A DNA stretch of 64,000 nucleotides from JAIOSF01 sp047159865 (GTDB lineage: Bacteria; Campylobacterota; Campylobacteria; Campylobacterales; Arcobacteraceae), in NCBI RefSeq assembly GCF_047159865.1, contig NZ_AP038804.1:1116001-1180000 (forward strand), given 5' to 3'. Under the pieces are notes generated by a model. That model was not told where the DNA came from. It searched no databases and saw only the letters and a list, made by a program, of their open reading frames with translations. The translations under genes were made by a program, and so were the position numbers. Below are positions 1 to 9,097 of this stretch, in pieces; position 1 is the stretch's first letter; each line of letters opens with the position of its first letter.

Positions 1-1041
1 TGCTAAAATTCTTTTCATAAAGAGGTCATTTAGCCATAGTGCAGGAAATAAGTCGTGTGCTCTTCGTCTCTCTTCTCCAGAGTTTTTCTTTAAGTCAATA
101 AAATCTTCAATATCCATATGCCAAGGCTCTAAATAAACAGCAATAGCTCCTTTTCTAGTTCCTAATTGATCAACTGCAAGTGCGATATCATTTGTGATTT
201 TTAAAAATGGAACAGTACCACCAGCTGCACTTTTGTGACCATCAATCACTCCACCTAAAGAACGGATAGAGTTCCAGTCCCAACCAATACCACCACCAAA
301 TTTAGATAATAATGCCATCTCTTTATATCCATCAAAAATACCTTCGATATTATCAGGACTTGATCCTATATAACAAGATGAAAGTTGGTGTCTATTTGTT
401 CGTGCATTTGATAAAGTTGGTGTTGCTAACATCACTTCAAATCTAGAAATCACATCATAAAATTCTTTTGCTTTTGCTTGTTTATCTGTTTCATTTTGTG
501 CTAAAAACATAGCTATACCCATGAACATTTGTTGAGGAAGTTCAATAGGTTGTTTATCGTTATTTTTTAATAAATATCTATCATAGAGTGTTTTCATACC
601 TAAATAGTTAAAGAGATAATCTCTTGTAGGGTCAAGATATTGACTTAAATCATCTAAATCATATCCTTCTTCAAGTCCAGGGATAATTCGTCCAGCTTCT
701 TGACCATATTTGATATACTCAGTTAAATGACAATAAGCATTCCCTTTTATACCATGAGTAGCTTTTCCTACTTTATGATACAAGTCAAACAAAAATAATC
801 GAGCAGCAACAAATGTCCAGTTTGGTACATCTATATCTATTTTTTCAACTGCAGTTTTGACTAAAGCATCTTGGATATCACTTGAACTCATACCATCTAT
901 AAATTTTATTTGCGCATCTATTTCTAGTTCACTTTGACTTACTCCGGGTAGATTCTCAGTTGCAGAAATGGTATGCTTCTGGATCTTTGTTATATCTAAA
1001 ACCTCTTGGCGACCATTTCTTTTCTGAATCATTATTCCCAT
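1..1041 (-). CDS. nrdA: Ribonucleoside-diphosphate reductase large subunit, class I (5' part only)
   Basis: This is the catalytic subunit that reduces ribonucleotides to deoxyribonucleotides for DNA synthesis, acting with the radical-generating NrdB subunit. The first 347 codons are present and the gene runs off the left edge with no stop. Residues about 3-95 form an N-terminal ATP-cone, the allosteric activity site. The barrel begins near residue 145, with a Ser-Ser-Cys at 222-223 matching the first redox Cys of the family and a Gly-rich GGGIG stretch near 249-253. The ATG at 1041 is preceded by AGGA with a 6-nt spacer; another in-frame ATG lies three codons later. The gene is divergent from gap. 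Confidence 0.95.
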   Translation of the reverse strand, partial: MGIMIQKRNGRQEVLDITKIQKHTISATENLPGVSQSELEIDAQIKFIDGMSSSDIQDALVKTAVEKIDIDVPNWTFVAARLFLFDLYHKVGKATHGIKGNAYCHLTEYIKYGQEAGRIIPGLEEGYDLDDLSQYLDPTRDYLFNYLGMKTLYDRYLLKNNDKQPIELPQQMFMGIAMFLAQNETDKQAKAKEFYDVISRFEVMLATPTLSNARTNRHQLSSCYIGSSPDNIEGIFDGYKEMALLSKFGGGIGWDWNSIRSLGGVIDGHKSAAGGTVPFLKITNDIALAVDQLGTRKGAIAVYLEPWHMDIEDFIDLKKNSGEERRRAHDLFPALWLNDLFMKRILA

Positions 1042-1216
1042 TGTAAATCCTCTATAGTAGTTAACTTTATTTTATATTTTAAAATCCGATTTTAGCAAAC
1101 TGTAACTTAAATAAAGAAGACAGCTTTTTTGACTAATTTATAATTTAAGTTTTTAACCATTTTTATAGAAAAAATTAGCTAAAATAGAATAAATTTATAA
1201 ACCCGAAAGGATTACA
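1042..1216 (+). promoter_or_regulatory. Divergent nrdA / gap intergenic region with probable gap promoter
   Basis: This 175-bp AT-rich spacer separates nrdA (minus) from gap (plus). A TAAAATAGAATAAAT stretch near 1180 is a plausible -10 region for gap, and AAGGA ends 5 nt before the gap ATG. I see no clear palindrome of the NrdR-box type. The promoter call rests on base composition and position only. Confidence 0.4.
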
Positions 1217-2212
1217 ATGGCTGTAAAAGTTGCGATTAATGGATTAGGTAGAATAGGTAGATGTGTTGCAAAGATAGTTGCTACACGAGATGATGTTGAG
1301 TTAGTAGCTGTAAATGCTAGTGGAGCAGAAGATATGATTCAGTATAACCTTAGATACGATACAGTTCATGGCAATAGACACGATATTAAAGTTGAAAATG
1401 GATATATCTGCATTGGAAACGATAAAGCGAAACTATTTAGTGAACGAGATCCATCAAATTTAGATTTTGCTTCTTTAGGTGTAGATGTTGTATTAGAGTG
1501 TACAGGAGCATTTTTAACACAAGAATCAGTGCAAGGATATCTTGATAATGGTATCAAAAAAGTAGTATTTTCAGCACCAGCTAAAGATGATACTGCAACA
1601 TTTGTTATGGGTGTAAACGAAAATACTTATTCAGGGCAATCAATAGTTTCAAATGCTTCATGTACTACAAATGGTTTAGCTCCTATGGCAAAAGTACTTG
1701 ATGATGCTTTTGGCATTGAAAAAGGTTTGATGACAACTATTCATTCATACACAAGTTCTCAACCAATCCTAGATGCAAAAGATAAAAAAGATCCAAGAAA
1801 AGGAAGAGCTGGAGCTACAAATTTAATTCCTGCTTCAACAGGTGCTGCGAAAGCTATTGCAAAAGTTATGCCACATTTAAATGGAAAACTAAACGGTCAA
1901 GCAATCAGAGTTCCAACTCCAAATGTATCTGTAGTTGATTTAACAGTTACATTAAAAAATGATACAACATTAGAAGAAGTACAAAAAGCTTTTACAGAAG
2001 CTTCACTTGGAAACCTTAAAGGTATTTTAGGTGTAGATACAGAGGGAAGAGTGAGTTCAGACTTTATAGGGGAAACACTTTCAACTGTTGTGCCTTTGGA
2101 TACAATCCAATTGATTGATAAAAATATGGTAAAAGTCCTTTCTTGGTATGATAATGAGTGGGGATATTCAACAAGACTTGTAGATATGGGTCTACATATA
2201 GCAAAAAATTAA
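1217..2212 (+). CDS. gap: Glyceraldehyde-3-phosphate dehydrogenase
   Basis: This cytosolic tetrameric enzyme interconverts glyceraldehyde 3-phosphate and 1,3-bisphosphoglycerate in glycolysis and gluconeogenesis. The 331-residue length is normal. The Rossmann motif INGLGRIGR is at residues 7-15, the catalytic Cys is Cys149 in NASCTTNG, its partner is His176 in TTIHSYT, and the Pi-site STGAAKA is intact. The usual Asp that selects NAD is replaced by Ala34 (VNASG), and the loop normally reading DLPHKD reads DAKDKKD. Both changes are reminiscent of NADP-using GapB-type enzymes, so cofactor choice is uncertain. It is the first gene of a gap-pgk-Epd-like-cyclophilin run, 7 nt before pgk. Confidence 0.95.
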   Translation: MAVKVAINGLGRIGRCVAKIVATRDDVELVAVNASGAEDMIQYNLRYDTVHGNRHDIKVENGYICIGNDKAKLFSERDPSNLDFASLGVDVVLECTGAFLTQESVQGYLDNGIKKVVFSAPAKDDTATFVMGVNENTYSGQSIVSNASCTTNGLAPMAKVLDDAFGIEKGLMTTIHSYTSSQPILDAKDKKDPRKGRAGATNLIPASTGAAKAIAKVMPHLNGKLNGQAIRVPTPNVSVVDLTVTLKNDTTLEEVQKAFTEASLGNLKGILGVDTEGRVSSDFIGETLSTVVPLDTIQLIDKNMVKVLSWYDNEWGYSTRLVDMGLHIAKN

Positions 2213-2219
2213 GGGCTGT

Positions 2220-3419
2220 ATGATGATTATTCAAGAGATAAATAAGATAGATATAGCAAACAAAAAAGTTTTTATACGATGTGACTTTAATGTACCTGTA
2301 GATGAATACCAAAATATTACCGATGATAGAAGAATTAAATCAGCACTCAATACAATAAGATATTGTATAGATAATGATTGTGCTGTTATTATTGCATCGC
2401 ATTTTGGAAGACCAAAAAAAGGTTATGAAGAAAAATACTCTTTAAAACCAATTGCAAAAAGACTACACACTCTTTTAAAGCAAGAGATCAAACTGGCTCC
2501 AAATGTTGTATGTGATGAAACAATCTCAATTGCAAATCATCTACAAAGTGGAGAAGTTTTACTTTTAGAAAATATGAGATTTGAACCAGGTGAGACAAAA
2601 AATGATCCAGTTTTAGCAAAAACATTAGCTGATATGGCAGATGTTTTTATCAACGATGCTTTTGGTGTTTCTCATAGAGCTCATGCTTCAGTTGAAGGTA
2701 TTGCAAAACATTTTGATATTGAACATAAAGCAGCTGGTTTTTTACTAGCAAAAGAGATAAAGTTTTTTTACCATATTATTGAAGCACCAAAACGACCGTT
2801 TGTATCGATTGTTGGTGGTTCTAAAGTATCAGGAAAACTTGAAGCACTTCGTAATCTTGTGCCAAAAGTTGATAAAATAATTATTGGTGGTGGTATGGCA
2901 TTTACTTTTCTCAAAGCTCTTGGTTATGAAATAGGAAATTCACTTGTCGAAGATGAGCTTATTCCTGAAGCACTTACTATTATGGAAGAAGCTAAAAAAT
3001 TGGGTGTAAAATTTTATTTACCTGTAGATGTAATAGCTGCTGAAGCTTTTGATAGTGAAGCATTTGCAAAAGCTGTAACAATTCAAGAGATTCCAAAAGG
3101 TTGGATGGGATTAGATATCGGACCTGCTACATCTACACTATTTGCTCAAGCATTAGAAGATGCACATACTATTTTATGGAATGGACCAATGGGTGTTTAT
3201 GAGATGGATAAGTTTGCAAAAGGAAGTACAAAAATTTCTCATGCAGTTGCTTCTTCGTATGCTACAACTGTTGTAGGTGGTGGAGATACTGCTGATTTAG
3301 TAAGAAGAACAGAAGATGAAGATGAGATGACATTTATCTCTACAGGTGGTGGAGCTTCTTTAGAATTAATAGAGGGTAAAGTTTTACCAGGTGTAAAAGC
3401 ACTTATTATTGAAAAGTAA
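2220..3419 (+). CDS. pgk: Phosphoglycerate kinase
   Basis: The enzyme transfers phosphate between 1,3-bisphosphoglycerate and ADP, the step next to GAPDH. At 399 residues it has the usual length. The N-terminal substrate motif FIRCDFNVPVDE is near residue 19, the hinge and nucleotide domain contain VGGSKVSGK and IIGGGMAFTF, and the C-terminal GGGDTADL and STGGGASLE motifs are complete. Two ATGs lie back to back at 2220 and 2223; the AGGG upstream is 4 nt from the first and 7 nt from the second, so the second may be used. It follows gap in one operon. No triose-phosphate isomerase gene follows, unlike the gap-pgk-tpi order I recall in Campylobacter. Confidence 0.95.
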   Translation: MMIIQEINKIDIANKKVFIRCDFNVPVDEYQNITDDRRIKSALNTIRYCIDNDCAVIIASHFGRPKKGYEEKYSLKPIAKRLHTLLKQEIKLAPNVVCDETISIANHLQSGEVLLLENMRFEPGETKNDPVLAKTLADMADVFINDAFGVSHRAHASVEGIAKHFDIEHKAAGFLLAKEIKFFYHIIEAPKRPFVSIVGGSKVSGKLEALRNLVPKVDKIIIGGGMAFTFLKALGYEIGNSLVEDELIPEALTIMEEAKKLGVKFYLPVDVIAAEAFDSEAFAKAVTIQEIPKGWMGLDIGPATSTLFAQALEDAHTILWNGPMGVYEMDKFAKGSTKISHAVASSYATTVVGGGDTADLVRRTEDEDEMTFISTGGGASLELIEGKVLPGVKALIIEK

Positions 3420-3431
3420 ACTAAATAATTG

Positions 3432-4457
3432 ATGAGAATATTACTAAATGGAGTAGGGCGTATTGGCAAAGCAATTTTAAGAATTGCTGAGTCTAAAAGT
3501 AGTTTTGAAATAGTTGCAATCAATGAGTTAAATACAAATATTAAAAATATAGCATATTCTATCAATTATGATTCCACTTATGGAAAAATTGAAGATAAAT
3601 ACAAAGTTGATGGCGATTGTATTATCAACAATAAAAGTGCTATACATATTTTTAATTGTGAAAATATTTTAGATATAGATTTAGAAGTTCATAATATTGA
3701 TATTATTATTGATGCAAGTGGTAGTAAAATTGATTTGGAATATATTAGAAAAAATATTATACGACCTATATATTTAACCCATCCAAATATCTATGCAGAT
3801 AGAAATGTGATACTTGGTGTAAATGAAAATCAAGTTAATTATAAGCTAGATAAAATCATCTCTACAAGCTCATGTAATGCAACAGCATTATTACCAATTT
3901 TAAAACTACTTGATGATACTTATACAATAGAATATGGGGATATTACAACAATCCATCCTTTGCTAAATCATCAAAAAACTTTAGACAGTGCGTGTATAGG
4001 AAGTAAAAATAGAGATGTAGAATGTAATTTTGAGTTTGGAAGAAGTTCAACACAAAATATGATACCAAGTAAAACTACAACTATTGATGCATGTTCTTAT
4101 GTACTTCCATCAATAACTCATGATCTTATCTCTTCAAGCTCTATTCGAGTTCCAACTGCAACAGTTGGTGCTATCAATGTAACAGTAACAGTAGAAAAAG
4201 AGTGTGATAAAGAGAGTTTAGTAAATTTGTTTAAAGAGTACGAGGCAAAACAAAAATATAAAATCATTTTTAATAATACCTGCCCTTTAGTATCAAGTGA
4301 TTTTCAAGGTGAAGAGTTTACAAGTATAATAGATCATCGATTTATTGATGTTAAAAAGAATAAAATGATAAAATTAGTGATATGGTATGATAACGAATGG
4401 GGTTATGCTTCAAAAGTAGTTGATATTGTATCACGACACAACAAAACAATACAATAA
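3432..4457 (+). CDS. Second GAPDH-family dehydrogenase, erythrose-4-phosphate dehydrogenase-like
   Basis: This is a diverged 341-residue member of the GAPDH superfamily. It keeps the Rossmann motif NGVGRIGK, a catalytic Cys138 in STSSCNA, His165 in TTIHPL, the phosphate-binding IRVPT segment and the C-terminal YDNEWGYAS. Several details resemble E. coli Epd more than GapA: VAINEL after strand two, LLDDTYTIE before the active-site His, and PLVSSDF near the C terminus. The normally invariant Cys-Thr-Thr is Cys-Asn-Ala, and the Pi-site STGAA is replaced by KTTTID, so it may not make an acyl phosphate. Epd oxidises erythrose 4-phosphate in one route to pyridoxal phosphate. ATG 3432 is preferred over TTG 3429; no good Shine-Dalgarno is visible, suggesting coupling to pgk. 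Confidence 0.7.
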   Translation: MRILLNGVGRIGKAILRIAESKSSFEIVAINELNTNIKNIAYSINYDSTYGKIEDKYKVDGDCIINNKSAIHIFNCENILDIDLEVHNIDIIIDASGSKIDLEYIRKNIIRPIYLTHPNIYADRNVILGVNENQVNYKLDKIISTSSCNATALLPILKLLDDTYTIEYGDITTIHPLLNHQKTLDSACIGSKNRDVECNFEFGRSSTQNMIPSKTTTIDACSYVLPSITHDLISSSSIRVPTATVGAINVTVTVEKECDKESLVNLFKEYEAKQKYKIIFNNTCPLVSSDFQGEEFTSIIDHRFIDVKKNKMIKLVIWYDNEWGYASKVVDIVSRHNKTIQ

Positions 4458-4479
4458 ATTAAATAAAAAAGGAAAACAA

Positions 4480-4983
4480 ATGTTTGGAAAAGAACTAAAA
4501 GAATATGATTTAAGTAAAGAGGAATTAGCAAAATTACAGTATGCGAAAATAACAACTTCAAAAGGTGTAATCTGGATTAAACTTACACCTGAAAATACAC
4601 CAAATACTGTAGCAAATTTTGCACACTTAGCAAATGATACATTTTATGATGGATTAAATTTCCATAGAGTAATAGATGGATTTATGGCACAAGGTGGTTG
4701 TCCTGCAGGAACTGGTACAAGTGGACCTGATTGGGCTATTGCTTGTGAAACAAAATCAGCTGGTCAAGTACATAGAAAAGGAACTTTATCAATGGCACAT
4801 GCAGGACCAAATACAGGCGGTAGCCAGTTTTTTATCTGTTTTGTTCCTTGTCCTCATTTAGATGGTGGACATACTGTATTTGGAGGAATCGAAGAGTCTG
4901 ATACAGAGAGTTTTAAAGTTTTAGATAGTATTAAACAACAAGATATTATTGAAACAATTGAGATATTAGAAGTAAAAGCATAA
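4480..4983 (+). CDS. Peptidyl-prolyl cis-trans isomerase, cyclophilin type
   Basis: This small cytosolic cyclophilin catalyses prolyl isomerisation during protein folding. It is 167 residues long and carries the family signatures NFHRVIDGFMAQGG, GGSQFFIC and the late HTVFGG motif. No signal peptide is present. The ATG at 4480 is chosen because AAAGGAAAAC lies just upstream; an in-frame ATG at 4420 would sit inside the preceding gene and add 20 residues without homology. It is 22 nt after the Epd-like gene and probably shares its transcript, ending at the inverted repeat at 4990-5016. Confidence 0.92.
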   Translation: MFGKELKEYDLSKEELAKLQYAKITTSKGVIWIKLTPENTPNTVANFAHLANDTFYDGLNFHRVIDGFMAQGGCPAGTGTSGPDWAIACETKSAGQVHRKGTLSMAHAGPNTGGSQFFICFVPCPHLDGGHTVFGGIEESDTESFKVLDSIKQQDIIETIEILEVKA

Positions 4984-4989
4984 TTATAA

Positions 4990-5016
4990 AGTAGTACTTA
5001 TATTTTAAGTACTACT
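4990..5016. terminator. Inverted repeat between convergent cyclophilin and J-domain genes
   Basis: AGTAGTACTT and AAGTACTACT form a perfect 10-bp stem with a 7-nt loop between two convergent genes. There is no strong T-run after it, so it may act as a weak bidirectional terminator or as a 3'-end stabiliser. Confidence 0.5.
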
Positions 5017-5023
5017 GTACTAT

Positions 5024-5710
5024 TTATTTGACTAACTCAAGTAAATAGTTATATGAAAGATTAATAGAAGTAAATTTATCTTTCTCTTCCCCTTTATATA
5101 CATCAGGGTGATACTTTTTTGCCATCAATCGATATTGCTTTTTCACACTATTTCTAGACAAATCAGATAATACTATATCTGACTCAAAAAGATTGATAAT
5201 ATGTTTTTTGACAATATCTTCTTGAGAGAAATTCCCTTGCCCAAATTGACTTTTAAATTCTGCTTGTTCTTTTTGTTTTTTTATTTGTAAAATTATGAAA
5301 ACATAAAACATATAGTTGATAAAAATTAATACCATACATAAAAAAGCTAATCCAAATGAAAAAACTAACCAGTTCAAAATAAAAATAACTAATGAAAATC
5401 TTTTGATAAAATTTATTATTTTTGATTGTAGTCTTTTCTCTTCTAGCATTTTTGGATTAAAATATCTTATGATAAGTACAAACTGTAAAAATAGTAAGAA
5501 ATAGATAATAGTATTTATAGAAAAGCCATTGATAGAGATTTCAAACCATGATAGATATAAAGTAAAAAATGAAGTAAAAATAAAAATAGAATGAAGTTTA
5601 TTTGAGAATGAATCCATTATTTTGTGTGGCATTCTATTTTCTCTAACAAAAATTTTTTTTGTTAAAAGAAAAAATAATGCAAGAAAAATTGTTATTGTTT
5701 TTTTTATCAT
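5024..5710 (-). CDS. Membrane protein with a C-terminal J-domain
   Basis: The 228-residue protein has about four or five hydrophobic segments in its first 155 residues, then a charged linker and a C-terminal J-domain of about 45 residues. The J-domain carries the diagnostic His-Pro-Asp in YHPDVYKGE, preceded by the basic helix KKQYRLMAKK. J-domains stimulate the ATPase of DnaK-type Hsp70s, so it probably recruits DnaK to the inner membrane. It lacks the Gly/Phe and zinc regions of classical DnaJ. ATG 5710 is chosen; an in-frame GTG at 5719 would add three residues. It is monocistronic and convergent with the cyclophilin gene. Its client is unknown. Confidence 0.8.
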   Translation of the reverse strand: MIKKTITIFLALFFLLTKKIFVRENRMPHKIMDSFSNKLHSIFIFTSFFTLYLSWFEISINGFSINTIIYFLLFLQFVLIIRYFNPKMLEEKRLQSKIINFIKRFSLVIFILNWLVFSFGLAFLCMVLIFINYMFYVFIILQIKKQKEQAEFKSQFGQGNFSQEDIVKKHIINLFESDIVLSDLSRNSVKKQYRLMAKKYHPDVYKGEEKDKFTSINLSYNYLLELVK

Positions 5711-5868
5711 AGTACTCACTAATTAGTTATTTTAAGAACTCTTATTTATAGCTATCATACTATACAGTTGTTTATAATATGCTTGAGTCAATAGCTGCAA
5801 ATATAGGTATCTTATATTTAATATCAATTGTATTATAATTCATATTAGATCAAAATAGGTACAAAAAA

Positions 5869-7812
5869 ATGAAAAAAGTTATGATATATATCGTCTTATT
5901 TTTAATAGCAATAGTAGGAAGTTATTTTTACTATTTATTAAAAGTAGAAGATATAAAGCATGAAATATACACAAATCAAAGTATAGAGTTAAAAAAAACA
6001 ATAGATGAAAAAATACAAGAAAACAAAGGAAAAACAGCAGCAATAACATACCTTTTGAGTTTAGAAAAAAATCTCATCTCCGCTCTTTTATCAAAAGATA
6101 ACTCTTTGATAGATTATAGTTCGATCATTAAAGGTATTGAGACTCAGACAGGATATAAAAACCTTTGGATTCAAATAATTGATAATAAGGGTTATAGTTT
6201 TTACAGAAGTTGGACTAAAAATGTTGGTGATAATGCAGCAGCAGCTCGAATAGATATACGAGAAATGATGAAAAATCCTAGAGCAATGAAAAATATCAGT
6301 ACTGGTCGATTTGATATGACTTTTAAAACTATGATACCTCTTTTTCATAAAGAAAAATTTTTAGGAATAGTTGAACTGATTTCCCATTTTGATTTGATTG
6401 CAGAAGATTTGAAGAAAAGCGAACTTGAACCTATTATTATAGTGGATGAAGATTATACGAAAAGATTTATTAAACCATTTTCTGGAATTTTTATTGATAA
6501 TAATTATGTAGTAAATAAGAATGCCTCAAAAGAATTACTACACAAAATACAAAAAGAGGGTGTTGGAGAGTTTTTAAATATCAATAAATATAAAATATTT
6601 GAAGATAGTTTAGTAACAACATATCAAATAAAAAATATAAATAATGGACCAATGGGTTTTGTTGTTGTATTTACAAAGTTAGATTTAATAGATATGTCAG
6701 AGTTAAATACTTTTACAATTGATTTATTAATAGTAGTAGTTATTATGCTTATCTTTTTCATTTTATTAATAATGGTGATGATAAATCGTGAATATGTAAA
6801 AAAGCTGAACAAAGAGGTTATTTTAAAAACTGCAAAAATACGAAAACAAAAAGATAGATTAAAATCACTTTTACAAGTGTATGATAAGAATGTAATTTTT
6901 TCAAAAACAGATCTTAAAGGGAATATTACTCATGTAAGTGAAGCTTTCTGTAAAATTAGTGGGTACACAAAAAATGAACTTTTAGGAAAACCACATAATA
7001 TTATAAGACATCCAGATATGGAGAAAAAATCTTTTGAATACCTATGGAGCGAATTAAAGCAACTACATAATGTTACCTTAGAAGTAAAAAATAGAAAAAA
7101 AGATGGAAGCTATTATTGGGTTGAAGCTGAATTTGAACCAGAGTTTAATAAAGATGGAAACCACATAGGCTATAGTGCTGTTAGAGAAGATATAACATCA
7201 AATAAAGATATTGTAGAGATACAAAAAGAGATCATTTTTACGATGGGTTCTATTGGAGAGAGTCGATCTAAAGAAACGGGTAACCATGTAAAACGAGTTG
7301 CAGAGTATTCTAAAATACTCGCATATCATTATGGACTATCAAATGAAGAGTCTGAAATGTTAAAGCAAGCAAGCCCAATGCATGATATAGGTAAAGTTGC
7401 AATTCCAGATTCTATTTTAAATAAACCAGGAAAATTAACAAATGAAGAGTTTTCTGTAATGCAAACACATGTTCTTAAAGGTTTCGAGATGTTGGATGTA
7501 TCTGATAGATCAATATTAAAAATGGCAGCTGCGATAGCTTTAACACATCATGAAAAGTGGAATGGAACAGGTTATCCAAATAATCTAAAAGGTGAACAAA
7601 TAGATATCCTAGGAAGAATTACAGCAGTTGCAGATGTTTTTGATGCATTAGGAAGTGACCGGGTCTATAAAAAAGCATGGGATGATGAAAAGATATTCCA
7701 GTTTTTTAAAGAAGAAAGAGGGAAACATTTTGATCCAAAGTTAATAGATATTTTCTTTGAAAATTTAGATGAGTTTTTAGCTGTAAGGTCTAAATTTCAA
7801 GATAAAGTATAA
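5869..7812 (+). CDS. PAS and HD-GYP domain sensor, c-di-GMP phosphodiesterase
   Basis: This 647-residue inner-membrane sensor has a transmembrane helix at about 4-24, a periplasmic sensor region of about 250 residues (Cache-like in layout), a second helix near 283-306, a PAS domain at about 335-445 and a C-terminal HD-GYP domain at about 455-640. The HD-GYP domain retains MHDIGK and HHEKWNGTGYP, so hydrolysis of c-di-GMP is expected. The PAS contains HNIIRHPDM, the pattern of Aer/CetB-type redox PAS domains, so a flavin or similar ligand is possible. It is a single-gene unit ending at the 7801-7831 repeat. The substrate is inferred from family; the signal is unknown. Confidence 0.9.
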   Translation: MKKVMIYIVLFLIAIVGSYFYYLLKVEDIKHEIYTNQSIELKKTIDEKIQENKGKTAAITYLLSLEKNLISALLSKDNSLIDYSSIIKGIETQTGYKNLWIQIIDNKGYSFYRSWTKNVGDNAAAARIDIREMMKNPRAMKNISTGRFDMTFKTMIPLFHKEKFLGIVELISHFDLIAEDLKKSELEPIIIVDEDYTKRFIKPFSGIFIDNNYVVNKNASKELLHKIQKEGVGEFLNINKYKIFEDSLVTTYQIKNINNGPMGFVVVFTKLDLIDMSELNTFTIDLLIVVVIMLIFFILLIMVMINREYVKKLNKEVILKTAKIRKQKDRLKSLLQVYDKNVIFSKTDLKGNITHVSEAFCKISGYTKNELLGKPHNIIRHPDMEKKSFEYLWSELKQLHNVTLEVKNRKKDGSYYWVEAEFEPEFNKDGNHIGYSAVREDITSNKDIVEIQKEIIFTMGSIGESRSKETGNHVKRVAEYSKILAYHYGLSNEESEMLKQASPMHDIGKVAIPDSILNKPGKLTNEEFSVMQTHVLKGFEMLDVSDRSILKMAAAIALTHHEKWNGTGYPNNLKGEQIDILGRITAVADVFDALGSDRVYKKAWDDEKIFQFFKEERGKHFDPKLIDIFFENLDEFLAVRSKFQDKV

Positions 7813-7831
7813 TTCTTTCATATACTTTATC
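7801..7831. terminator. Inverted repeat between HD-GYP gene and serS
   Basis: GATAAAGTATA and TATACTTTATC form a perfect 11-bp stem with a 9-nt loop that overlaps the stop codon of the HD-GYP gene. It lies between convergent genes and probably ends one or both transcripts; T-runs are only loosely placed. Confidence 0.5.
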
Positions 7832-7844
7832 TGTAGATCATTTT

Positions 7845-9089
7845 TTACATATACTTTTTAAGTACATCGGGAATAGTAATGCTCCCATCTTCGTTTTGAT
7901 AGTTTTCCATAACAGCTACTAAAGTTCTTCCAACAGCTAAACTAGAACCATTTAAAGTATGACAAAGAAGATTTTTCTTTCCATCCTTGTATCGTATTTT
8001 TGCTCGTCTTGCTTGAAACTCTCTTGTATTTGAAATAGATGAAATTTCTCTATATGTATTTTGACCTGGTAACCACACTTCAAGATCAATAGTTGTAGCA
8101 GCACTAAAACCAAGATCTCCTGTACATAACTGAACTTTTTGATGAGGTAATCCTAAAGATGTAAGTAAATCACTTGCACAATTAACCATTTTTTCAAAAA
8201 TTTGCGCAGATTGCTCTGGTGTTGTTATCGCTACCATCTCGACTTTGTCAAATTGATGTTGTCTTATCATACCTCGTGTATCTCTTCCCGCACTTCCAGC
8301 TTCTTTTCTAAAACAAGGAGTGTATGAAGTAAGGAGCATTGGTAACTCATCTTTATCTACTATCTCATCATTGTAAAGATTTGTAAGGCACACTTCAGCT
8401 GTAGGAATAAGATATAAATCTTCCCCTTCGATTTTAAACAAATCATCTCCAAATTTTGGAAGCTGACCTGTTCCTTCAAGAGTATTTGTATTTGCCATAA
8501 AAGGAACATACCACTCTTCAAAACCTCGTTCACGATTAAAGTCTAAAAAGTAGTTGATCAAAGCTCTTTCAAGTCTTGCTCCAATACCTTTGAGTGCTGC
8601 AAATCTTGATTTTGCTAGTTTTACACCTCTTGTAAAATCTATCATACCATTATTTTCACCCAACTCCCAATGCTCTTTAGGTTCAAAACTAAATGATGGT
8701 TTTTCTCCAATAGTAGCTAAAACAACATTTTCATTTTCATCAGCACCTAAAGGAACATCTTCATCTGGAAGATTTGGAATACCCATAGCGATATTTTGTA
8801 GACTTGACTCTATCTCTCGTACTTCATCTTCAAGTTTTTGTTTATTTTCTTTGAGTTGATTTATCTCATCTTGTAGTGGAGTTACATCTTTACCTTCTTT
8901 TTTATAAGCACCAAACTGCTGAGATAGTTTCTTTTGTGTTGCCTGAGATGCTTCCATCTCTTTTCTTTTCTCTTTTGCATCTTCAACTTGCTTTTTCAAA
9001 TTTGCTAATATCTCTTGTGTTACACCTTTTTTTTCTAATGCTTTACTCATTGAGTCGAAGTCTTTTTGTAAAAGTTTTATATCTATCAT
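7845..9089 (-). CDS. serS: Seryl-tRNA synthetase
   Basis: This class II aminoacyl-tRNA synthetase charges tRNA-Ser, and tRNA-Sec where present. The 414-residue length is typical. Residues 1-110 form the long antiparallel coiled coil that grips the tRNA variable arm. Motif 2 is visible as CFRKEAGSAGRDTRG and motif 3 as the NGSSLAVGRTLVA segment near the C terminus. The start at 9089 has an AGGA upstream. It lies 8 nt after the DUF502 gene and is probably co-transcribed with it. Confidence 0.96.
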   Translation of the reverse strand: MIDIKLLQKDFDSMSKALEKKGVTQEILANLKKQVEDAKEKRKEMEASQATQKKLSQQFGAYKKEGKDVTPLQDEINQLKENKQKLEDEVREIESSLQNIAMGIPNLPDEDVPLGADENENVVLATIGEKPSFSFEPKEHWELGENNGMIDFTRGVKLAKSRFAALKGIGARLERALINYFLDFNRERGFEEWYVPFMANTNTLEGTGQLPKFGDDLFKIEGEDLYLIPTAEVCLTNLYNDEIVDKDELPMLLTSYTPCFRKEAGSAGRDTRGMIRQHQFDKVEMVAITTPEQSAQIFEKMVNCASDLLTSLGLPHQKVQLCTGDLGFSAATTIDLEVWLPGQNTYREISSISNTREFQARRAKIRYKDGKKNLLCHTLNGSSLAVGRTLVAVMENYQNEDGSITIPDVLKKYM

Positions 9090-9097
9090 CTATTTTC

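Noticed and set aside
3239..3565. Minus-strand open frame across the pgk / Epd-like junction
   Set aside because: It is a shadow of two real genes and has no family features.
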